From Mallotus nudiflorus (Eukaryota > Streptophyta > Magnoliopsida > Malpighiales > Euphorbiaceae), in contig CANTUR010000793.1 of the NCBI GenBank assembly GCA_947683625.1, positions 1,364,001-1,428,000 on the forward strand: 64,000 nucleotides of DNA. Direction: 5' to 3'. The translations under genes were made by a program, and so were the position numbers. Positions within the stretch are counted from its first letter, which is position 1, and every line of letters starts with the position of its first letter. Shown here piece after piece: positions 34,265 through 45,096 of the stretch. The notes under the pieces were generated by a model. The model was not told the origin of the DNA and ran no database searches. It saw only the letters and a program-made list of their open reading frames with translations.

Positions 34265-36167
34265 ATGGCTCCTCAAGAGCAAGTTAGTTCAGACTTGTTT
34301 GTCTCTAAGGTAGATGAGGACATGATAAAATGGTATAAAAGATGTTTTAGCATTCTAGCAGATTTTGCTCTATACACTGTAGATAAAAACTTCAAAGCTC
34401 ATACTCCTATGCTAGATTCTGATAGATTAGTGTTATACTTCAATCAATTAGAAGGGGGATTGAATTTCCCCTTAGATCCTTTTGTTATGAGCTTTATGAA
34501 TAGATATAACATATCTCCTGGGCAACTTCATCCCAATAATTATCGGATCTTGACTGATTCTATAAGGTTGATGCACAGAGAGGGTAGAGAGCCAAACCTA
34601 GATGTCCTCAAATATCTTTATATCTTGAATAAGAAAAAGGGAGAGCTGATGTTCTCTCTATTGGATATTTTGAACCATAGCCTTTTTATAAAGCTTTTAG
34701 ACCTCCATAAGAAGTGGAGGCATAGATTTTTAATTGTTGAACATCCTTCGGACTTCATCTGCATTCGACATATGTGGTCTGACAACTGCCATAAGGTGAA
34801 GCATCCTTTAAAGTTATCCAATGAGGATATAGAGATGGTTCTGAGGCCTCATCTCCATAGCATAGCCGATGCAACATCTGTTGAGAATTTATCTTGAAGA
34901 TATCTCCGAAGTGTCTACCTTGATCATATACGTGTCAGTGGTAAGTTCTAAGACTTTAAAGGTATTACTCTTACTTTTGTTCTTTTTTTTTATTTGTAGA
35001 TGGCTAACTTTTTTACATTTGCAGACGAGATTTAACTTATAAATGATGAGCTAGAGACTCAGGAGGACATACAGATTTCTTCTCTTATTTTTGAGTCACT
35101 TGCTATAGAGATCTCAGCCGAAGCTGCACCTAGCCAGAAAGGAAAAGTCGTAGCTGAAACTTTTCAGATGGAGAAATTTGAGGCTCGGAGGAAACGATCC
35201 CTAAAAGAGGACTATGATGCTTAAAACTTATGCAATGAGGTTTTTGTCAAGTGTCCAAAGTTATTCAGGTGCCCGAAGATGAGATCTTGGATTCTGAAAA
35301 AGATAAAGTCTCTAAGTATCCTGAATACTTAAGTAAGAGATCAGTATGTTGAGTCTCTACAACTCCTAAAAGATATCCAATGTTGGATAGATATAGACAA
35401 GGAGGAGCTGTACAACTCTATGATATGACATCATTGGAGGTAATTATCTTCCACTTCATTTAATTTGTGTTCATGTGTACCTATATTGATGATGATTGTC
35501 TTTTCTTTCAGATGACTTAGGCTTTATTACTAGCTAAGGACAACTATTATTATCTCAAGAGCTAGTACAGCTTGAAGGAGATAGAGGTTAGCACCATAGC
35601 CATTGACTTCGAGAAGAACTCAAAAAAGGTGAAGGCAACACTAGAACTTTGCCAAACCAAGCATGCTGAGGTAAGCCAGAAGAGGGTGGAAAAGTTAGAG
35701 CATAGTCAATCTTAGCTTACATCCAAAATTAAGGTGTAGGACTCCCAAATTGCGACACTAGAGAAAAAACTTACTGAGGGAGAGAAATCTTGTGACGATG
35801 ATAAAAGAAGTTACTAGAATATAGTCATAAGGTTTCTCAAAGCTTATAAGTTAGAGTGTTGAAGGATCCTGCTCTCTCAACACCCGAATCTAGACTTTTC
35901 AGACTTAGAGAGAATCACACCTATTGATCTGGCCCAGATAAGGAAAATGCTCGAAGCAAGGCATCTTCCAAGCGATTGAAGAATCCTAAAGTAACAAAGT
36001 CTACTAGTAAGAAGTCCTCTTCTGAGCAACCAAAGGATTCGAGGTCTACTGCGGAGAAGTCTTCTAGTGTTGTCTCTGTTGGATCCATGCTAGCCTTTGT
36101 TTTCGACTCTCCAAATATGAGTCTTCCTATTGTTGAAAGGACTAAGCTTCCCAATACTGAGCTTTAG
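34265..36167 (+). pseudogene. Antisense cargo gene of second Tat element: PF04195-type 'putative gypsy type transposon' protein
   Basis: Exon 1 (ATG at 34265; an upstream in-frame ATG at 34214 is probably leader) encodes 'YFNQLEGGLNFPLDPFVMSFMNRYNISPGQLHPNNYRIL' and 'LDVLKYLYILNKKKGELMF', the signature of this plant family. A stop at 34895-34897 lies shortly before a canonical donor GTAAGT at 34941. Acceptors TTTGTAG at about 35000 and TTTCAG at about 35512 (donor GTAATT near 35440) outline two more exons. The third exon is Glu/Lys-rich, probably coiled coil, and the last part is Ser/Lys-rich, ending 36165-36167. Several stops make it dead. It overlaps no pol sequence and faces integrase tail-to-tail. 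Function of the family is unknown; it is recurrently found antisense in Tat elements. Confidence 0.72.
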
Positions 36168-36257
36168 ATTGTAAATTGCTTAGCTAAAATTTTTTTTTAT
36201 TTTTTTTGTAATACCATATTTTGTAATTCAATACTGATGAATGAAGTAATTTATTCC

Positions 36258-39200
36258 TCAAAATTAAAAGTACATCTATTAATAATATTTTCGAAGACTG
36301 TCCAAGTTCCAGTATCAGGGTAATTCTCTTCCTCGTTCATCTTTGATTTTGTATGCCCCCTTAGATGTCTTTTGAATGACTTGGTAAGGACCTTCCTAAT
36401 TAGGTCCGAGCTTACCTATGTCGGAGTTTCCTTTATCGATATCGGCCCTTCTAAGTACCCAGTCCCAAACTTAAACTGCTTTGGCCAGATGTGATGATTA
36501 TGATATTCCATGACCCACTATTTCTAGTCTTTTGTCACAATGAATGTCTATAGGCCCAAATGACGTTGTTGAGTTCATCAACCCAATTCCTTTTCTTCTC
36601 ATCTAATATTTTCTTTAGCCCTTGCATGGTGATCCTATTGGTGACCTTCGTCTGGCCATTTATTTGTGGATGGGCTACTGAAGTAAACTAGAGCTTTATC
36701 ATAAGGTCCAAACATAATTTTTTGAATTTCTCATTGTCAAATTACTTCCCATAGTCTATTATCAGGGTGTGTGGTATTTTAAATCTGTAAATAATTTCTT
36801 TCCAAAAAAAGTGTTGGATCTGGGCCTTAGTGATGGTCAGTACAGCTTCAACTTCTATCCACTTGGTGAAGTGATCTATGGCTATAATTAAGAACTTCTT
36901 CTAGGAGGTAAAAATAAAAAAAATGGGCCCTGGATGTCCATTCCCCATACTACAAAAGGCTAAGGACTCCCAATTGAATGCTAGGGATTATAAGGTTTGT
37001 GGCTGAGGTAAGCAAACTGTTGACAATTATGGAATTCTTGCACCAATTTCTGAGTGTCTATAGACATAGTGGGCCAATAGTATCCCTGAAGCAATGCTTT
37101 TCTAACCAATAAATGATGAGATTCATGGGCTCCACAAATTCCTTCATGGATTTCTCTAAGCACGTAATTTCCTTCTTTTAGTGATACACACTTAGATCAT
37201 GGATGTGAGAGAGACCTTATGTAGAGTTCTCCATGGTGGATGGAGTAGTGCATAGCTTTTATTCTTAATTTTTGAGCTTTCAACTTATCTTATGGGAGTA
37301 CCTTATGCTGAAGATACTGAATGATCAGTTTCATCCACTCTGCTACCTCTTATATATCCATGATCTCTACTTCCTTAGTGCTTGGTTTTATCAATGCCTC
37401 AGTAAGCTCAAGTTCTTGGAATGTCTAACTATCTTCTGCTGCTGACTTGGCTAGTAAATCTGCTTTTAAGTTTTTGCTTCTAGTGATTTGGATGATTTCC
37501 CATTGTTCTGCATCCTACTCGAGCTTTTTTAGGAGTTACCTGACTTTCTCGACATATTTGGCAATGCTTGGCTCTTTTATTTGGTATGTTCCTCTAACTT
37601 GGTTTACCACCAGTTATGAGTTAGAGTATATCTTGAGATACTCAACTTTTACCTTTGTGGCTAACTTTAATCCCATGATGTGTGCCTCATACTTGACTAC
37701 ATTATTAGTGGCATTGTACTTTATCTTAACTACATATCTAATAATGACTTTGTATGGCCCTTTTAGAATGATTTTGGCACTGGAAACTTGGATGGATAAG
37801 GCTCCATCAACGTATAACTTCCATTTTGGGCATTCAAAAGGAGCGAAATCTTATGTTGTCATCTCTTATACAAAATCTACCAAAGTCTAAGCTTTTATCT
37901 ATTGTCGAGGTTCATAACTTAAGTCAAATGCTCTGAGCATATTGACCATTGAACTAGTCTACCGGATGTCTTATGTCTTTTTAAGATTTTCCTTAAAGGG
38001 AAGCTGGATTTTACAATAATTAAGTAGGCCTAAAAATAGTGTCAGAGTTTTTGGGACATGTGTACCATGACCATAGCTAACTTGTCCAGTTTGGAATGCC
38101 AGACTTCTGAACCTTTGAGTATTTTGCTGATGTAGTAGATTGGGTTTTATTGACTTCTTTCTTCCTTAACCAATACCAATACAATCAACTCCTGACCAAT
38201 AAGGAGATATAAGTATGGTGTTTCTCCTAGGATTGGCTGGCTAAGTAGAGGAGGCAAGGATAAGAGTTTTTTTATGTCTTCAAAAGCTGCTTGGCACTCT
38301 TCATTTTGTACAAACTTCTTGAAATTTTTTAAAGCTCAGAATAGTGGTAGACACCACTTGGCTGAATAAAAGATGAAATGTCCTAAGGCTGTAATTCTGC
38401 CGTTTAACTTTTACAGCTCATTGATTGATGTCGGAGCTTTCATTTTAAGGATGGCCTCCATCTTTTTCGAATTAGCTTCAATTCCTCTATAGGATATCAT
38501 GAATCCTAGGAATTTACCTACTTTTTCTCCAAAAACACACTTCTCCGAATTAAGTTTGATATAGTACTGGTTCAGTACTCAAAGGATTTGATCGAGATCA
38601 TCATAATACTGCTCTGCATATTGGCTCTTGATAATGATGTCATCCACATATACCTTGATGTTCTTTCTAATTTGATTTTGGAACACATGATTCATTAGCC
38701 TTTGATATGTTACTCTAACATTCTTTAACCCAAAGGGCATAACCTTGTAGTAATAAAGAGCTTTGTGAGTGATAAATGATGTCTTTTCCTAATCTTATTT
38801 CTTCATTGGCATCTGATGGACCCTTGAGCAGCATCCATAAAGCTATATAAATAGTGACTAGTAGTGGAGTCTACCATTTGATCTATCATCGGCAATGGAT
38901 AACTGCCTTTGGGACATTCTCTGTTGAGATCAGTATAGTCCATACACATCTTGTACTTGCCATCGGACTTTTTTACCAGCACCACATTAGCTACCCATTC
39001 TGGGTGTGTTACCTCTTTAATGAATCCAGCTTCTAGCAGTTTCTTTATTTCCTCAACAATTACCTTTTATCTTTCATATGCGAAGTTCCTTTTTTTTTAA
39101 TGACTGGCTTTACTCCTAGTTTAATGTTCAGATTATGCAAGGCAATACAAGGATCTACACCAGTGTTATCAAATTCTTGAGAAGTAAAGTTACCCAAATG

Positions 39201-41516
39201 TTTAATAAGTACCTTATTTATTTTATGCTTAACTTCGCTATCGAGCTCATTACTGATCCTTACTATCTTTCCTTCAGTGATCTATAATGTCTAAACCTAG
39301 TCAACTGGCTCAGGATTGGCTCCTTGTTTATTCATTCCCATGATTCTAGAGGGAATTCAACCATCTAAGGTCTGACTGCCCATTGTCTAACCATGTGTTA
39401 ATCTCCATGAATTTTTAGGATCTAGTCTTTAAGAGGAATCTTCATGGTTTGATGCCAAATACTTATGACAATATCAATCTTATAAAGTATTAGTTGGCCT
39501 ATGATGCCATTGTACACGAGGGGAAGATCTACCACATTGAACTGAGCTTTGACATATTTCACCTCTCCAGTACCTCGGTCACCAAATTCCAAACTTAGCT
39601 CTACTAATCTGATTGGCTAGGTGGTTTCTTTGTAAAAACTTGTAATGGGATTCTGAATAGCTTTCAAATCAGTGACAGAACCTCCCACAACTTTATAAGC
39701 ATTCTAAGAGAGTGTGTTGACAGCACTTCCATCATTGATTAACAACCATTTTACCAAGTAATTATTGATGAAAGCACTCACTATCAAGGTGTCATGTGAG
39801 AGTGTTGTACATGTTTATTGTCTTTCAGACCAAACATGATAACCTGCTTCTTTTTATGGGTAATCCTTTCTTCTTAACAATATCTCTTAGGCCTTTTCTC
39901 AGTTGCCTCTCCTCTGACAATCATGTTGATAACTCCGACTACTTCAATTTGATTTTTCTTTGGTTCTATGTTATCTCTATCTTGATAATCTAGGTCTCTG
40001 TTCCTTCTAGTTGTGTTAGTGAAGTTACCAAGTTTACCATTTTGTATTAATCTTCCTATGGCATTCTTCAATTCTCAGTATGCCTCGGTTTCATACCCGT
40101 AATCCCAGTAGTATTGACAATAATACCTGTTATCCTACATAGCTCTCCTGGATGGACTCTACCCTTTAGCAGGGGTTATGCCCAAGGCATTCTATCTAAC
40201 CCACATTATGATTTTGGATCTAGAAGTGTTTAGTGGCATATACCTCTCAAACTCCTTTTCAAATCCTTCAACTAGGTTTCTGAAGTTTGATCGCTAGAAG
40301 CTCAACCTTTTAGGTTTTGACCTTTTATCTTTCCTGATAGGTGCTTTCTTGTTGTCCTTACGCATCCTTCTATATTCATCCATCTTTATTGTCATAGTCA
40401 TTACCACTGCAAAGGTGTTGGGTTCTTTTGTTATTATTTTATCTTTAAGCTTCCCCAATCAAGTCCCATTCTTTAAAGCCAATATGGCTACTTCATCGAC
40501 CAAATTTTTTATCTACATGGCTACTTTATTAAATCAATCCAAATAGCTTCTCAATGATTCAATGATCTCCCGTCTGCACATTCGAAGATCATTGACATTT
40601 TTGGCAAAAGGGATGTTAGTGATGAACCGAGCCTGAAATTTCTTGGCTAACTCTTCAAATAAGGAGATAGACTTCTCAGGAAGTCAATGGAACCACTTCT
40701 AAGCATTCTTAATGAGTGTACTAAGAAAGACTCTGCACATGATTTTGTCATTCACATTTTAAAGTAACATCCTGGTCTTGAACGAGGATATGTGGTTGAT
40801 TGGATCCCCAGTTCCATCAAACTGATCTAACTGAGGCATTCTGAATTTGGTTGGGATTTCCATCTAGATTATTCTACTTACAAAGGGTGTATTTCCTTCC
40901 ATAACGTATTCATCTTCTTTCCTTGGCCCAATACGAGTTTTGTGCATGATTTTTTCTACTTTTTGAGCTATCTTTAAATCATTTAAGGCTGGGATTGTTG
41001 AACTAGATTCTTCTTCCATAGCTTTATGTTTGGTGCTATATTATTTTAAGGGTGATTTGCTTAGGGATTACTGCTTTGAATTAAGGTGTTTCAACTGTTG
41101 TTGCATCAAGGTCATCTGGGTTTGAATATTTTAAATCATCACTTCTTTGCTTATCAAGGATAGGTTGAGTGTCTGAGTTACTATGTTTAGATTTAGTAAG
41201 TTTATGGCAAGAGTTTCTGGTAGGCTTGGAAAAGGTATAGAAGGTATAGGTCTATTGTTATGATGAAGAGGAGCATAATAAGCGAAGTTGGTGCCAAGAG
41301 TTGGCCATCCCTGAGTGTTACCAAGTGGAGAGTATGCTTCATTTAGGACCTAAAATGAGGGTCCAACATGCTAAAAGGGGGCTGATTGAATTATTGTTTA
41401 AAAGTGTGTTGACATGTTGATTAGAGGAATAGGAGCATATGGATTGATCGAAGGAATGGGGGTGGATGGATTGATGCATGTGTCTGGAGTTGAAATTGGT
41501 GGTAGATTGGAAGTCA
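36258..41516 (-). pseudogene. Tat-lineage gag-pol, decayed
   Basis: From the right: Gag from an ATG near 41516, with a Pro-rich start, then 'MPQLDQFDGTGDPINHISSFK', 'KWFHWLPEKSISLFEELAKKF' and 'RREIIESLRSYLDWF' (about 40500-40870). The protease-proximal region ('KNAIGRLIQNGKLGNF', 'GVINMIVRG') is at 39874-40071. RT ('WVANVVLVKKSDGKYKMCMDYTDLN') is at about 38800-39000, with 'YVDDIII' near 38650. Archaeal-type RNase H ('IKYNATNNVVKYEAHIMGL') is at about 37690. The integrase finger is at 36981-37163, where the first Cys of the CxxC is replaced (EFHNC). The C-terminus ends at a TGA at 36258-36260. Many in-frame stops. The plus-strand ORF 37447-37890 is a shadow of the second RNase H. Confidence 0.88.
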
Positions 41517-41562
41517 TAATGTCAATATCTCATTTGGTAGATATTTAATGGCTTTTCACTCA

Positions 41563-41585
41563 ATAATCCCCGCAGACGATGCCAC
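41563..41585 (-). promoter_or_regulatory. Primer-binding site of second Tat element
   Basis: Directly inside the 5' LTR the minus strand reads TGGCATCGTCTGCGGGGA, similar to the TGGCGCCGTCTGTGGGGA class used by Tat/Retand elements. tRNA identity not verified. Confidence 0.7.
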
Positions 41586-41586
41586 T

Positions 41587-41995
41587 TGATAACTTGTTTC
41601 TGGAACTCTTGATCTAGAACCCTGCAAGGGATCAAAGAAGGGCAAGATGAGAAGTGAGGGGGATCCCCACAAACCCTCAGATGCCTAAGTCAAAAAATGT
41701 AAAGAGAGAGAGTTTTAGAGAGACAAAGAGAACAATAAGTATAAGAAGAATTGAATGAATGAGAATGAGTGATATAAAGTCTTATTTATAAGAATAGTAA
41801 TACTCAAACCTGAGAGGAATAAGCTTCCTCTTTGGTGAAAGTCATGTGCCTGTTAGGAGAGTATTTCTTCCTATCCGGAAGTCTCTTTAAATGGGAATCT
41901 TTTCCTATTTGTTTTGGATGTCCTCCTTTTGCAAGCAATCTTTATTTAGAAAAATAAAGATTTTAGTTAAATATAAATATATATATGAGGTATCA
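41587..41995 (-). repeat. 5' LTR of second Tat element
   Basis: 409 bp, TGATAACTTG...GAGGTATCA, followed by the TTTAT duplication. Confidence 0.93.
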
Positions 41996-42000
41996 TTTAT

Positions 42001-42181
42001 TGTTGAATCCTTATTTTTTCTATTCTTTTTGAAACAACAATAACATGAAAAGAAGTTTGGTTGAAGAGGTTTTTCGAGTTTTAAGAAAGAGATTTTGTTG
42101 TCAATGAAGAGTTTTGTTAGTGAAAGACCACCAAAACGATGAAAATTAAAATTATTTTACTGGTAAGAGCAAAATTGATTA

Positions 42182-42264
<83 letters not shown>

Positions 42265-42341
42265 CTAATTATAAATTTTAAAAAATTTTAAGCTTATAGA
42301 ATAATTTTTAGAAAAAATTTAAAAATCTTTTGACTTTTTTT
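42001..42341. other. AT-rich DNA with a long (TA)n tract
   Basis: No gene. Continues the pre-insertion sequence of 32161-32764. A (TA)n run of about 73 bp spans 42188-42260. Confidence 0.7.
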
Positions 42342-42380
42342 GAATTTTTGAATTTTTTTTTTTAAGAAAAATGAATTGCA

Positions 42381-44035
42381 TTAACACAAATCAAACTGCA
42401 ATACATCAGAAATAAAAAGAGGATAGGAAGTAATCCATTTCCTTTGACCAGATATAGAAATAACTGCTTTAGCTATGGAGTGAGCAACTAAATTCGCTGA
42501 TCGTTTGACAGACAACACGTGACTATTATGCAGTTGGCTTAACAGCAACCTGCATTCTTGAATAACTAAGCCTATTGGTGAGGAATCTAGAGACTTTGAG
42601 TTAATGGCATTAACTAGTAATAAGCAATCTGACTTAATTATAAGCGAGGAAGAAGCTTTCCTTATCAGCCAGCTGAGGACTTCTTTAAGAGCGACAACTT
42701 CTGTAAGAAAGGGGTCGAAGAAGCCTTGCTTACATTCATAAAACATCATTTGGAAGGAACCTGAAGAATCCTGTACCACTCCACCCACACCCATACCAGA
42801 TGCTCCCGGAAAAACATTAGCATCAATGTTGCATTTAAACTGACCAGATGGAGGACAACACCATTTAGTTATGTGATCAGGAGATACTCTATCACCAGCT
42901 GACTTCTTGGACTCGTAACAGACTACCCATCGCTCCTGAAAATGTTTAGCATCTCGTAATAGAACAACTGCTGGGCCTTTTTTATTATGCCAAACTTTAT
43001 CATTCCTATTACGCCAAATAAACCATAAAACAATACCTATATCATTCAGTTCCAACTTTCAAAATCTTTGCGCAAGGAACATCCACCAAGTTTGTAAATC
43101 AGAACCACGACTCGATAAATCACCAAAGTCTGAGATCACCCATACACTTCTAGCAAAATGACAGCTCACTAAACAGTGATATTCAGACTCCTCCGATGAA
43201 GAACACATAGGGCATAAGTTCTCAATTGCCACCCTCTGCCAATTCAGAGCCTGCATTTTTGGAAGACAGCCAGATTAAGCACACCACAAAAACTTCTTAA
43301 CATTAGGATGAATCGAAAGTTGCCAACAACTTTGCCAACGAAAATTCCCTGAATAAACAACATAATTATGAGACTATCTAATTACTCTATAACCACTCTT
43401 TACAATGTACTCCCCCATCTATCTGCACTCCAATACCATTTGTCCTCATGAGTGATTGAACTGATAAGAACAGCCAATATATAATTAACATCTCTTTCAT
43501 TAAAGATATCTTTAAGAATATCACTGTCCCAACGCATACTGTCTGGAGTTACGAACAAGTTAACGGTAGCATTAATTAAGCCATCCGGAGGACAGGTTTC
43601 AAAATAAGGGCTATCAAGACATAACAACCTAGGGTGACCCCAAATTCTAACACTGTCACCTGTCCCAACCCGAAGCTGAGCATTCTCCTTCAACAAGCTT
43701 TGAGTGGCCATAATGCTACGCCAAGTGAAAGAGGCATCAGGTAGGCACCTCGCTTAAATAAAGAAGCATCAAAGAAATACTTATTAGGAAAGTACCTCGC
43801 TTTTAGAACACGTAGCTAAGGTTACATGTCACGGACCGTTTGTCATGACACGTAGGACCGCGCGAGATGCTTGTCTCGTGCTAAAACTCTAACCCGTGAC
43901 ATATAGGTCTAGACAACAGCCTCCACCCCTGCTTTGCTACCATAGCAAGGTTAAAATCATGTGACTTTCGAAAGGCAATGCCACCTTCATATTTAGCTCT
44001 ACATAGTGGATCCTAACTTTGCCATCTTATTCCAC
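42381..44035 (-). pseudogene. LINE ORF2 C-terminal part: post-RT region, zf-RVT, plant-type RNase H
   Basis: In order on minus: 'FNLAMVAKQGWRL' (about 43950), after the inverted-repeat insertion 'VLKARYFPNKYFFDASLF' and 'GTGDSVRIWGHPRL' (43400-43800), the zf-RVT finger 'CPMCSSSEESEYHCLVSCHFARSVW' as two pieces C..C...H..C (43059-43256), and an RNase H-like domain with 'KCNIDANVFPG', 'EVVALKEVLSW' and 'IIKSDCLLLVNAI' (42381-43055). Stops and frame changes near 43715, 43390 and 43057 separate the pieces. The RNase H part, 224 residues, is the best preserved. RT and endonuclease are lost by 5' truncation. Confidence 0.88.
43826..43902. repeat. 77-bp inverted-repeat insertion (mini-MITE-like)
   Basis: Perfect 9-bp terminal inverted repeats ATGTCACGG/CCGTGACAT enclose a GC-rich core that itself has internal inverted parts (GCGAGATGC/TTGTCTCG). 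It interrupts the LINE coding frame between 'LLSRP' and 'VLKARYFP', so it was inserted after the LINE ancestor, but no flanking duplication is evident. Confidence 0.55.
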
Positions 44036-44057
44036 CATTTTGATTAGAATTTTTGAA

Positions 44058-45096
44058 ATTTATTTAGCTTAAAATTTTTAAAAACTTTTGAATGATATTC
44101 ATGTGAAAAATTCATCATTTTTATTCATAAATCTGATTTTAATAGTCAATAATAATATTATATTTATCCATTTAACTTTAACGGTTGACTAAGAAAAAAA
44201 TTAATTAAATTAACGATTAAAATTGATGAAAATTTTTAAAACTTTATATCACTTAATTGTAAAATTTTAAAATTTATAAAAATTATAAGTAAATTTTAAA
44301 TAAATTTTTAAGAAAAGTTAAAAATTAATAAAAAATTAATTTGTAAGCTTTAAAATTTTTAAAACTTTATAATGAGGTGATATATTTTTTAAAAAAACTA
44401 TCAATTTATTTATTAGTCTAAATAATTTTTTCTCTTAGTTAACCATTAAAATTAAAATTTTGTTTGGTTTATAGCACTTAATTGTAAAAAAATTTTAAGA
44501 TAAGATCCAATATGATGTAATTTTAAAAAGAAAAATTTTTATTAGGACCAAAAAATATTTAGATTGGATGCTGACATGAAGGTATAGTTGAGAGTCCAAT
44601 ATGATCCTTCAACCAAATTATATAAATGGAATTAGAATCGTTAGTTTATTATTAATTTAATTATAATATTGATACATTTTAAAAGTATTAATATTAAAAA
44701 ATAATTAATTATTGTAATTAAATAAAAATAAATTCTTTTTTTTGGGGAAAATAAATTCAATAGGTTTAATTATATACGTATAGATAGAACGATTTAAGCC
44801 CAATTTTTTTCATCAAGAGGAAAAAATGTGATTTATATCAAATTTCAAATTCGAGGGACAAAACTATAATTTTCTTTTTTTTTTTTGGGGTTGACAAAGC
44901 AGAAAACTATAATTTGCCCTTGTAATTTTGACAGGTACTTTCCTTGTAGCTTTCCTTCTCAAAGTCATCAGCTTTACTTTTCTGTTTTGCTTCATGTTCG
45001 AGTCAAATAACATTCTTAAATATTACAACGGTCATCAACTGAACACCCTTATCAATTGATTTCGAGTTTCTAGGTTTTATATCCGATTTTGAAGTT
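44058..45096. other. AT-rich intergenic region, upstream of the phosphatase gene
   Basis: Very AT-rich, with repeated AAAATTTTTAAAAACTTT-like blocks at 44060-44400. No protein motif. The last 150 bases (T/C-rich near 44940-45060) probably hold promoter and 5' leader of the gene starting at 45097; no convincing TATA box could be placed. Confidence 0.5.

Larger units (their letters stand above)
32770..41995 (-). mobile_element. Ty3/gypsy retrotransposon, Tat lineage (Retand-like), 9.2 kb
   Basis: LTRs 32770-33177 and 41587-41995 (TGATAACTTG...GGTATCA) are flanked by a perfect TTTAT duplication (32765-32769, 41996-42000). Reading on the minus strand: primer site, gag, protease region, RT, RNase H, second RNase H, integrase, an antisense gene on the plus strand, a tandem-repeat 3' UTR, a strong polypurine tract and the 3' LTR. 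All protein regions contain stop codons. The dual RNase H and the antisense PF04195-type ORF place it in the Tat lineage, distinct from the larger element at 1809-15703 (different LTRs, primer site and cargo). Confidence 0.93.
42353..44046 (-). mobile_element. 5'-truncated L1-type LINE
   Basis: The element reads on minus from about 44046 to a poly(A) (T-run at 42353-42363 on plus). The 11-bp sequence GAATTTTTGAA is present at both edges, 42342-42352 and 44047-44057, a typical target-primed duplication. Only the C-terminal part of ORF2 is present (RT tail, zinc-binding region, RNase H). A 77-bp inverted-repeat insertion interrupts it at 43826-43902. Confidence 0.85.

Noticed and set aside
37447..37890. 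147-codon plus-strand ORF with hydrophobic stretches
   Set aside because: Antisense shadow of the second RNase H region of the minus-strand pol.
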